From Coptis chinensis (lineage: Eukaryota; Streptophyta; Magnoliopsida; Ranunculales; Ranunculaceae): 64,000 nucleotides of DNA. Under the pieces are notes generated by a model. The model was not told the DNA's origin and did no database searches. It saw only the letters and a program-made list of their open reading frames with translations. Of this stretch, positions 12,310-21,689 are shown piece by piece (the stretch's first letter is position 1; each line of letters opens with the position of its first letter). The position numbers were made by a program, and so were the translations under genes. The stretch is taken from contig CM027379.1 in the NCBI GenBank assembly GCA_015680905.1, positions 29,902,501 through 29,966,500 on the forward strand. The letters are read 5' to 3'.

Positions 12310-14760
12310 TCAAGTTTTGCATTCACCAAACTCGGGAAGGATAAATCAGTTGATAATCGAGAAGTGAAGTTAGACAAGTTTCTTTGTGACACCATTTAGA
12401 ATGGTGTAATAGGAAATAAATACAAGCACAAACTTCACTCTATCTATCTAGCTTGCAGTTCTCTAGGGGAGTGAAGCGAGGTCCCTCCTCTATCTAGAGG
12501 GAGGAGCGTGAACGCCTAAGAGTATGATCTACTTTTTCTTTTGATAGCTCGATAGTGAAACCCGAGGTGCATTAGTATGAGTTCGTTGACCACGTAAGGT
12601 ATCCATCCATCTTGATGACTAATTCCACGATAATCTAGAAATAGAAATGAATCGCTCGATGTCCGCCGTTTCTCCCTCTTCAATTCCCAATGAACAACAT
12701 GATCTTGACCTATCATTTGTTCCATTTGATCGATCCGATACTTAGTTAACTCTTTTATCTTGATGTTCCCAATCGATACCTAATCGATAACTTAACCCGA
12801 ATGGCTTTTTAGGTCCAATTCCATCAATTTTGGTTGAGGCAATTCTTACTTGTTTATCTGAACCGATCTAGCTCCCCGAGATATATGACATTCGATCCTT
12901 CCTTTTACTAGTCTTCTCGGCTGGAATCAAAATGGGTTGGTTGTCTCCTCTCACTTCACTCCCCTTCGAAAGCAAGGGAAAGAGATTACATCTCTCGCCT
13001 CCTTGCCTTCCACCGTCCGCCGTTATTTACTGGGTTGGAGGCTTATTCCGACTTCTCTAACTAAATAAGTGAGAAAGTGCTCTTCGATAGGTCTCTCCAA
13101 CCTCGTTGTTGTTTTTCTTATTTATTTATTGAAAAAAGGAGAAGTCGGGTTCCAAATTCTCGGTTCATGTTGTTGACGTGGGCTAGTTACCTAATGACCT
13201 CAAGGCTACGCTTTTGTTCAGAGCTACCGTGATCTAAACAAGCATAATTTGTCTAAGCTCTATCGGTTTAGGGATTCCGATAGACTTTATCCTTAGAGGC
13301 ACTTTTTTACGTTATATATACATATAAGGATATATGTGTTCAAAAGTGCAATATCCGAAAAGAGTGCCTTCGTGCACATTCTTTTTTAGTCAGGCTTCGC
13401 GGAGTTGTCTTAAAGCAAGGTTTAGCCGCCGACCGAGTCAAGTGAGCTTAACAGGCTTTGGCTTTGTCATTCTTGCAAGCCGTAGTTGGAGTAAGCTTTT
13501 TTGTTGTTATTATGAGTCCTATTCAAGCAAGGCGGGACTCGTTAAACGTTAAACCCGTTAGGTTATCTTGTGTCGTTCTTCCCGTTGATGCTAAGTCAGA
13601 TACCTCGATCTTCTTTTCCGGTTAGGGAAAGAAGCTCCCGGTTTTAGGTCATCAAGCTCTCGCTCTTTATAGACTCAATTTCTCTTGCTTTCGTGGTATA
13701 AAGAGGAGTGAAACGAGAGAAAGTAGCTTGCCCGATAAAAGTAAAGAGGGGAGAACCTATTATTTCACAAAAGGGATTTTACTTAAAGAGAGCCTTCAAC
13801 GCCTACCCTATTCTACTCCTCAACTCTCGCCATCCACGATGACTTCAAAATCTTAAAAGCCCGAGAAGGGGCCGGCATAAAGCTTTCGCTAAAGGACTAA
13901 CCCCACAATCACTTTTCGTCCGAGGCGTGACTGTGAACTAATGCAGGGATCTTATATCTTATATAATCGACCGATCTGTATGTAACCCATGCCGGGACGC
14001 CCCTAGTTGAGCAAAGCAGTGGTAAGGCAAGGAAGGGGCTAAGAGATGTAAAGCTCTTGAGATTTAAGATAAAACGGCTACTAACTAATGGAGAATGGAG
14101 AACTATGCTTATACTTATAGGTCTTGAGATGAGAAGTTTTCTCATAACTCTCTAAAGCACTAACTTCTTAGGTCGATAGAGCTTAAACGAATTCTTGGGG
14201 GGGAGAGAGAACGACTTAGTTCGAGAGCTTACAGACTTAGGTCGAGCTCGCAGCTCCAACTCTAACAAGGGAAGGAGCTTAACTATATTGCAGGAAATGA
14301 ATCACTACTCACAATAGGAAATGCGCAAAATAAGTATAAAAAGATATAGTATGCCAAGACTCTCTAAACCATAAAGAAAGAGAGAGAGTAAGCTCCCCTG
14401 ATTTAGCCTCATTCATATAGGCCTTCCTAAAGGTCGGGCTTAAGCCAGCGCTTTGCTACGGCAGATGGATGGAAGTTGCCAAGAGTTACGCTCACCATGG
14501 CGGAGTGATCCTCTTCCTATTGATCAAAAGCGCCACCTGGTTTAGAATTCTATTCTAAGGGCACCCCCAAAGATCTCAAGTGATTAGGCAGGCTTTCAAA
14601 TAAATAACCTGAACTCGCCGCAGCTTTCAAAGTTGGTTTATTGATGCTTGATGACATACCTTGATTGCTAGCAGCAGAAGATTCCACAAAGCTTTAAAGG
14701 CTTTGAAAAAGTCCCACCCCTTAATAAAAGCTTATGGCCTAAGAAATTCTTTTTAAGTTT
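12310..14760. other. nuclear insertion of mitochondrial DNA (NUMT), right arm
   Basis: Mirror of the left-arm insert, with the same mitochondrial-like spacer sequence and rps13 on the minus strand. Edges are approximate. Short ORFs within it (for example near 13,334-13,552 and 13,909-14,145) have no family I recognise and look like chance frames in mitochondrial spacer. Confidence 0.6.
12529..12891 (-). pseudogene. rps13: mitochondrial ribosomal protein S13 in the NUMT, right copy
   Basis: Read on the minus strand from the ATG at 12,889-12,891. This copy keeps the middle of the protein well: MEQMIGQDHVVHWELKR matches plant mitochondrial S13, followed by YRGISHQDG-like sequence. The N-terminal KQVRIASTKIDGIGPKK region is also readable. 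It ends at 12,529. Frame breaks fall at different places from the left copy, as expected if each copy has independent errors or mutations. Confidence 0.85.
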
Positions 14761-15190
14761 AGATGTTGTAAAATTTCAACTCACACGCCAGCACAAACTA
14801 AAAAGAGGTTACCCGACTTGCTAGTTTTCGAATCACACATGTCTTATATTGTCTTTTCTCTTATGCAAAGATCGACTATTTTCGTTTTACAAATGTGCTT
14901 CTTTTTTCGATGTTCATTATCTCCATGGCGGCTTTAAAGTTTTACATGAGTCGTTCTCGCAAAGTTTTCCTAGTCGATTTCGCATGCTTGAATTAGATTG
15001 GGTTTTTTTTGTTAGTGTGTGGAGGGGGGATTTAATAGAGGAGTATAGTTTGCCTAGATACATGCACACCTTAGATATAGATTGGCATGCACAATCGCCT
15101 TTATTTTGTTCTTTTTGTTTTTCACGTTGGTATTGCAACAATTTGAATTAGTTGAATGTCTTATTTTTAACTCCTATTTATTTTGTAGCA
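14761..15190. other. 5' flank of the right PMD gene
   Basis: AT-rich DNA between the NUMT and the PMD start codon, mirrored at about 7,282-7,730. It is the natural place for the promoter and leader of the PMD gene. The ORF at 14,849-15,151 has no recognisable family. Confidence 0.3.
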
Positions 15191-17651
15191 ATGCCTCGAA
15201 CAAAGAATCTGAATGTGAAGAATGCAGCAAAAAGTGTTTTCACGGGTGCTAAGAAGTTGTTAGGTGGGGGGAGTAGTAGTTCGGGTCGCGATGAGGAGCC
15301 CGAGAAAAGAGAGGAAGGAGAACAACCACTTCGCATCGGGTTCGTAGAGAGGGATCGGAAAGCCGGATGATCCCAAAGAATGTTGTAAGTGGTGTAGAGT
15401 TAGGAAATCAAAAGAGAAGAAAGGGGACAGAGATGAGTGATGTAGATGTAGATGTAGATGTAGATGTAGATTTAGATTTAGATGTAGATGTAGATGTAGA
15501 GATGTAGATGACCATGACGTAAATATGGATCGTGGGGAAGAGTGTAGTTCTAAGTCATGCTGATAGTGAAGAAGAGGGTGTTGATGATGCGTAAGAGGAG
15601 ACCGACGAGGAGGAAGAGGGACGGAGGACGCGGATCGAGGAGGAGGATGACGAGGAAGTCCATGTACACTGCACCTCCAGTGAATATTGTGAGAAAGTCT
15701 AACAATGACTTGGAGTTCAAGAGAGGTGTTTATGGAGGTGGCCCTTGTGTGTCACATCTATTGTATGACTATGCAATGCACGCACGTGGCTCGCGATGTT
15801 TGGGAGGGCAGGTAATATTATCATATAGTGTCTATTAGTATTTAAATTTTGTATTACTTAAACTTGTGCATACATTAATACTAAGTTTTTTTGTTGTTTT
15901 AGGCGAGGGTAGGTGTGAAGTGCCATGGGCACCTCAACAAGTTGGTACAATGGGATATCGAGGAGGAGAGTGTTCGACCGTTCTACTTTTCACGTGGAGC
16001 TTCAAAGGACCGGCTTATGTGCTCGGGTCTTAGGTGTATACAGCATCGATCCCGGTTGGGTCTGCGTTTGTGGAGAGGTGGCATCCGAGACCAACACGCT
16101 TCATATGCCGTGGGGCGAGATGACAATCACGCTGGACGATGTTTCCCAACTCTTAGGAGTTCCGATCGAGGCAAAGCAAATGGATCGGGGACACCGATTT
16201 GACCTTGGAACAGATTAAAAAGACTTCTCCACAAAAATCTTGGCATACCCATGGATAAAATAGATGCGGAGATGAAATCCAATAAGTTCACTTCCAAAGT
16301 TAGGATGATGATTTCTTTGATGAAGCATTTTTGTCGGGAAGGTAAGAGATGAAGATTTACGGATGAAAATGGAGTTGTTGTGAAGAAGGCGCCAACCCAA
16401 AAAAGAGGTGCAGTTTGTCGCGGAGAGCTTATCCGTTATTTTTCTTTTGATGTACCGCTTCACCGACATCGCCCGAACCGCAGTTCCCGTTTGTTATCCG
16501 AGATCGCCAAATTTGCCGAGATCGAGACTACGCTGGGGTGCAAAATTTTACGGGCTTATTTGTACGTGGGGTCTTGGGACTGCCACAAGTGCCAAGGTGA
16601 AGGGTGTTTCAGGCTATTTCACTCTCCTACAGGTATTAGTTTTTTTGTTTTTCTTTTCAATGTCAATTTTATCTATCTATTACAATATTAACTCGGTGTC
16701 TATATTAATGTAGGCATGGATTTATGAGTACTTCCCAGTGTTCAGGCCATACCCAAATGAGGACTATCATTTGAGCATGTCCCGTGCTAATAGGTACTCG
16801 CCATTTCGATCTTTTATGCTAGCACAACAGCTGCATTGAAGTATACCCGAGCCACCATTGATAATATGACTTGTACCGATGTAAGCATTTTTGTATGTAA
16901 ATAGTTTTATTTATTAATTAATATTATTAGTATGTGATTAATGATTAATTTCCTCGATCATATGCTATTTGACAGGTTGAATGGTATCCCTATGTTGAAG
17001 TCCGAGCTACACGGGCGGTGGATGAAATAGCATTTTTCGAGGGATTTATATGCTTTCTTGATAATGTCGAAAGCAAAGACAATGTTGCGAGGGTTAAAAG
17101 CGCCGTTGGGTCATATGCAGTTTGTACCCTCGTGATCCCCCAAAACCAAAGACCTCGACGCTTAACTACTTCCGGACGCGGGTATGATGTGAAATTTAAT
17201 ATCAAGGCCTTCCCATCGAGTAATTGGCGTAATCACTTGATTCAACTTGAACAACGCTGACCCATTCCGCCTTATCCATGGGAGTGTGTTAGTAGATACA
17301 TGAGTTGGTACGAAAACAATAGTCATATGAGAATGATAAACCCCGATCATCTTAGTCACTACTCCCTACGAGTCTTCCATATCATAATCCGGTGAGTTAA
17401 TATCTTACAACGTTAATTTTGTTTTGTTTTGTTTTGTTTTGGTATATTATAAATGTAAATGTATATACTAATGTAGTTTTGTGTTTTAATTTTGACAAAG
17501 ACTCGCCGCCGATGAAATTTCTCGCTTGCTCAATCAAGGCCCGCGAATGGGTGGGATCGCGATTCCAGAGGATGCACGTAACCAGTTCATGGAGGCATAC
17601 AATTTGACCCGTGCAAGTTCATTGGCGGACGATATCGCGGAAGGAGCATAG
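15191..17651 (+). pseudogene. plant mobile domain (PMD, MAIN-like) gene, right-arm copy, five exons
   Basis: Exon 1 (15,191-15,811) starts MPRTKNLNVKNAAKSVFTGA, then an acidic region with a (GATGTA)n Asp-Val run and EFKRGVYGGGPCVSHLLYDY. Exon 2 (15,903-16,632) carries the PMD core: FHVELQRTGL, IDPGWVCVCGE, HMPWGEMTITLDDVSQLLG, then in another frame AKVKGVSGYFTLLQ. Exon 3 (16,714-16,880) gives AWIYEYFPVFRPYPNEDYHL, exon 4 (16,976-17,391) VEWYPYVEVRATRAVDEIAF, and exon 5 (about 17,501-17,651) RNQFMEAYNLTRASSLADDI before the stop. Introns are short with GT-AG ends; the last acceptor reads as ACAAAG where CAG is expected. The domain is the one in MAIN/MAIL1 and in Ser/Thr phosphatase 7 long-form homologues, often carried by transposons. 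Several frame shifts remain. The exon layout is convincing; activity is not. Confidence 0.8.
15438..15507 (+). repeat. (GATGTA)n hexamer run coding Asp-Val repeats, right copy
   Basis: A hexamer run inside PMD exon 1, coding Asp-Val with Leu variants. It matches 6,978-7,043 in the other arm but copy number and variants differ slightly, as expected for an unstable microsatellite. Confidence 0.8.
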
Positions 17652-18468
17652 GATTTAGGTATGTTGAGTTTGGTTAGTTTAGGGTTTAGGGTTTAGTGGC
17701 CATATATCTTGTTTTTGGTGTGTTGAGCATAGGATTGCAGCTTTTGTGGCCATATATATCTTGTTTTTGGTGTGTCCATCGGGCAATGAGTGGAATGGGA
17801 GAGTCTCATTGTCCTATATGTAGGTGTCCATATAGTCACTTCCCTAGTATCCGGCCAATTGCTTCATTTTTGCTCTTGAAAATGTTGAGCATAGGATTGC
17901 TTTGTGGCCCCCAAGAAAGCATATACATAGATAAAACTCATACACAATACACATATGAAGAGGGAAAATTGGAGAAAAGATAGAGATTATTAACTTCATA
18001 TGATTTAGTTATCTCTAGCACCACCACTTTTGAGTTTGAAATAGACACCCTACTGTTCAATGGCATCAACAATAGTGTTTTATGCTTAAAAAGGAGGAAC
18101 TTCGCGACCTTTTCGACATTAGTTGGATCTTTTCTTAGTAGACATATAACGACAAAGTTTGAGGACTTGCTAGGGTCTTAGAAAACATAGCTAGTTTGGC
18201 AAATTGTCATTGCAGTCACTTAAATATGATAGTGTTAAGTCTTGATTAGGTCATGTAACAGTGGTGTTTCTCATGATGCAGCAATTACTTAATGTATTTC
18301 TGGGGTCTAGAGTGTAGTTAGTCTACTCAATGTGAAACTGCCACTTCTCATGAGCAGTAATTTCCCAAACTATGAGTTTGATATTTTTGGACAATGGCAT
18401 ATATATGAAAATCTTAGAAATCATGATTTTGCATTTGAAATTTGAATTTTATGTTATGCTGTTTGTAG
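17652..18468. other. spacer between PMD gene and SUMO exon
   Basis: No exon recognised. It holds a short duplication of CATATATCTTGTTTTTGGTG near 17,700-17,775 and a GGGTTTAGGGTTTAG pair just before it. The stretch just before 18,469 may be captured SUMO intron, since it ends in a good acceptor (GTTTGTAG). Confidence 0.4.
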
Positions 18469-18549
18469 CTCGAAATGGAGGACGGTGATGAAATTGATGC
18501 GATGCTGCACCAGACTGGGGGTGCTCTCGACGGTATAATAATAGCATGA
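18469..18549 (+). pseudogene. captured last exon of a SUMO gene
   Basis: After the acceptor GTTTGTAG the frame reads LEMEDGDEIDAMLHQTGG, the C-terminal end of plant SUMO including the Gly-Gly used for conjugation, then ALDGIIIA and a stop. SUMO is the ubiquitin-like modifier joined to lysines of nuclear proteins. Only this exon is present; the N-terminal and beta-grasp exons are absent from the arm. Plant SUMO genes have an intron at about this position, so the fragment looks captured from genomic DNA rather than from mRNA. The same strand holds the PMD gene 0.8 kb upstream. As a lone exon it cannot make SUMO. Confidence 0.85.
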
Positions 18550-19189
18550 TGAAAGCTGTAAGTCGGGTAGGAAAAGGTTGTGTGATAGAGGTGTCGTTAA
18601 GTCCGTTATTTTCGGTTTTGTCAAAGATTATCTTCGTGTAAATTACCAAAGAAAAGGGTTAAGACATTTGTAACTTCGATACCTCCATATGGTTTTATGT
18701 TCTTGAATGGTTATTGGTTGTCCTCTCATTTGTCATTTGCAGTGAATGTGGTTTCATTTTCTGCATCGCTCGGTTCTTTTGTTTCACTTCTATCAATAAA
18801 GGTTTAAATAGCAAAGATATTTTGATCCCCTCTTGCTAAGAAAATAAGTGGCCTCGTAAAAATATATGCTAAAGTTGAACCAAACCTGCCCCGTGAAATG
18901 ATAATTCAAACAATGACCGGATATATACTGAATTATCGATCCCATTAATGGTGAAAGCTCAAAGATATGTATTGCCGATCTTACCCAATCGTGGAAATCT
19001 ATCTACCGTTTAGGTAGAATTTACAAATGTAACGTTGAATATACTTTCAAATTTATTTTACTTGCTTCGGGTAACTTTGATACAAATTGGTTGTCTAATT
19101 TTTGTATCTTAGCGAGCAGCATGAGCCATGCATTGCTTGATCGGGTTGAAATGCTTAAAGCAATGTAGTAATCTAGCAATTGAACTTGC
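18550..19189. other. spacer between SUMO exon and minisatellite, right arm
   Basis: AT-rich DNA mirrored at 3,351-3,970. Its first part may be captured SUMO 3' UTR. No ORF of interest. Confidence 0.3.
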
Positions 19190-20345
19190 GCCATGGCGGT
19201 CGCGGTCCGGTTTGGACTTCGAACTTGCATTAGAAAACGGCATGGCGGTCTGTTTTGGACTTCGAACTTGCGGCCAAAAATGGCGGTTCTGTTTGGACTT
19301 TGTCCCAATGGCGGCATGGCTGCACCGCTTTGTCCTTAGTACCAAACGGTGTGGCCATGCCGTTTGAGACTAAGGCCAAACGGTCCGCCATGCCGCGTTT
19401 GGACTTTGAACTTGCAAAAAATGGCGGTTCTGTTTGGACTTTGTCCCCAAACGGCATGGCCACACCGTTTGGCCTTAGTTCCAAACGGTGTGGCCATGCC
19501 GCTTTTGGGGACAAAGTCCAAACGGTTCCGCCATGCCGTTTTTGGACAAAGTCCAAACAGACACACCATTTTTGCAAGTTCAAAGTCAAACGGCATGGCT
19601 GCACCGCTTGTCCTTAGTACCAAACGGTGTGGCCATGCCGTTTGAGACTAAGGCCAAACGGTCCGCCATGCCGCTTTGGACTTTGAACTTGCAAAAAAAA
19701 ATGGCGGTTCTGTTTGGACTTTTTGACTTTGTTGACTTTGTCCAAAACGGCATGGCCACACCGCTTGACACTAAGGCCAAACGGGTGTGGCCATGCCGTT
19801 GGGACAAAGTCCAAACGGTCCAGCCATGCCGTTTGGACTTTGAACTGAAAAAATGGTTTGTCTGTTTGGACTTAGTCCCAAAACGGCATGGCCGAACCGC
19901 TTTGGACTTAGTCCCAAACGGCATGGCCACACCGTTTGGCCTTAGTACCAAACGGTGTGTCCATGCCGTTTGGGACTAAGTCCAAACGGTGTGGCCATGC
20001 CGTTTGGGACAAAGTCCAAACAGACACCATTTTTTTTGGAAGTTCAAAGTCCAAACGGCATGGCCACACCGTTTGGCCTTAATTCCAAACGGTGTGGCCA
20101 TGCCGTTTGAGACTAAGGCCCAACGGTCTGGCCATGTCGTTTGGACTTTGAACTTGCAAAAAATAGTGTCTGTTTGGACTTTGTCCCAAACGGCATGGCC
20201 AAACCGTTTGGACTTAGTCCCAAACGGCATGGCCACACCGTTTGGTACTAAGGCCAAACGGTGTGGCCATGCCGTTTGGGACTAAGTCCAAACGGTTTGG
20301 CCATGCCGTTGGGACAAAGTCCAAACAAACACGCCATTTTTTTTA
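19190..20345. repeat. self-complementary minisatellite, right arm
   Basis: Same array as 2,205-3,350, here more regular. CCAAACGG and CCGTTTGG alternate around CATGGCCACA or TGTGGCCATG, with connectors such as CCTTAGTACC and GGGACTAAGTCC. Connectors containing GAACTTGCAAAAAATGG and its complement recur roughly every 130-300 bp. ORFs in all frames are repeat translations. Confidence 0.85.
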
Positions 20346-20483
20346 TCCAAATTAAATCCAAACGATATCGCCGCATTTAAGTCCATATCGTTGATGTTGA
20401 TGTTTTGGCAATTTATCGTTTGGTTTGTTTGTGTTGATGTTCATTGATGATCATATGAGTTGAGGTAAATTTGTTGTTGACAA

Positions 20484-20649
20484 ACGCTGGCATTATAATC
20501 GGTGGTATAGTATCCGTGATCAATACATCATATCAACTTACGGAACAAAATTGCAAGGGCACGCTTTGTGTAACAACAAGAACATTTATAATAAGCACAT
20601 CAAAATGCTTTATGCAATCCCAAATATTATTGTTCTCAGATTACAACAT
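20484..20649. other. unique flank of the palindrome
   Basis: Begins immediately after the arm end TTGTTGACAA. No repeat or gene recognised. Confidence 0.3.
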
Positions 20650-20850
20650 TTAAGCACATCGTAATGAATTAGCAACAAGTATAGCCCGCCAAGACCTAGC
20701 TTTGGCTTGTTCAAGCCTTTCACTCCAAGTTTCAGCTCTCTTCAACTTCTCCACCTTCTTTCAACACTTCTGCTTCTTCTCTCGCTCTTTTCACGACAAT
20801 TTCTCCCGTTATAGCTAATAACTCAATTTTGGCGCACTTTCTTCGAATGG
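20650..20850 (-). pseudogene. C-terminal coiled-coil exon of an unidentified plant gene
   Basis: On the minus strand the sequence reads LLAITGEIVVKRAREEAEVL and then, after a one-base shift, VEKLKRAETWSERLEQAKAR followed by SWRAILVANSLRCA and a stop at 20,650-20,652. The heptad-like Leu/Ala/Glu pattern suggests a coiled coil. A possible first exon, MAQGEMENLEAKLCF, lies at about 20,998-21,046 on the same strand. I do not recognise the family. Confidence 0.35.
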
Positions 20851-21046
20851 TGCATAGTCAAGGTGGCAGTGATACTGTGGCATCTTGTGGAACTGTAGCA
20901 GTAAGAAACATAACCGCAGAGAATGATGAAAAGACTGAAGATCGATTGATGCAAAGTCGAGGGGCTGGAAACGAACAGATGAGTAGGCAGTATTTTTACC
21001 TAAAGCAAAGCTTTGCCTCCAGATTCTCCATTTCTCCTTGAGCCAT

Positions 21047-21689
21047 ACTTCTCTTTTCTACAATATCAATGAGATTAGAACTCAGTCTAAACCAGCAATA
21101 TTAAAATTTGAAAATAAAAAGGGGGAAAGAAGTTATCAAAAAAAGCACCGGTCTATCATTATGATGTTTCCTATCTAGAGCCTAGCTAGCAGACAACATT
21201 AGATACTATCCAATGGAATGATGCAATGGAACACAACCCTCGACACAGTTCAACTTAACAACACTTGATAAAACTCTAACAAGGCTGCCATATCTAAACC
21301 ACTCTTAACAAGTCCAGACATCAATGAAGTCCATGACGCGCAGATAAAAATATCATTAGAACTAGTGAACATTTAGAATCAAAGAGTTTTGAATAAATCT
21401 ATACTTACAATCGATGATGACATTATTATTTTTCTCCGGACAATTTCTCGAGTCATGGTTAGCAATCATCCACATCCGTGACACTTTCTTCCCGAATTGT
21501 TTAGGGCTATCTCTTTGGGGATTTCCATCTATCCGCTTTCTTCTTCCCCTCCCTTTTGTTTGAGAAATGTTGGGATTCAAAATCAATAGCTGAAATAAAG
21601 ACCGAATTAAAATAAATATTTATATCAAATTAAACACGAATTAAACACTAAATTTATATCAAATTAAACATTCAAATAAAAAAAACCCG
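21047..21689. other. intergenic, nothing recognised
   Basis: AT-rich DNA. The short ORF at 21,362-21,586 (minus) has a basic RGRRKRIDG stretch but no family I recognise; it lies just beyond the likely end of the FAR1-like gene and could be a remnant of its 3' exon. Confidence 0.25.

Larger units (their letters stand above)
11241..20483 (-). repeat. right arm of the 18.4-kb palindrome
   Basis: Inverted copy of 2,086-11,230. The SUMO exon and the PMD exons read more cleanly here than in the left arm, whereas rps13 is about equally damaged in both. The outer end at 20,483 abuts unique sequence unrelated to that before 2,086. Confidence 0.9.

Noticed and set aside
9544-12891. rps13 as a functional nuclear gene transferred from mitochondria
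   Set aside because: No transit peptide or nuclear gene structure, frame broken in both copies, and mitochondrial spacer sequence is present around it.
2086-20483. Palindrome as a single MULE or Foldback transposon
   Set aside because: No matching 9-bp target duplication is visible (accattgtc on the left, acgctggca on the right), so calling it one element is not supported yet.
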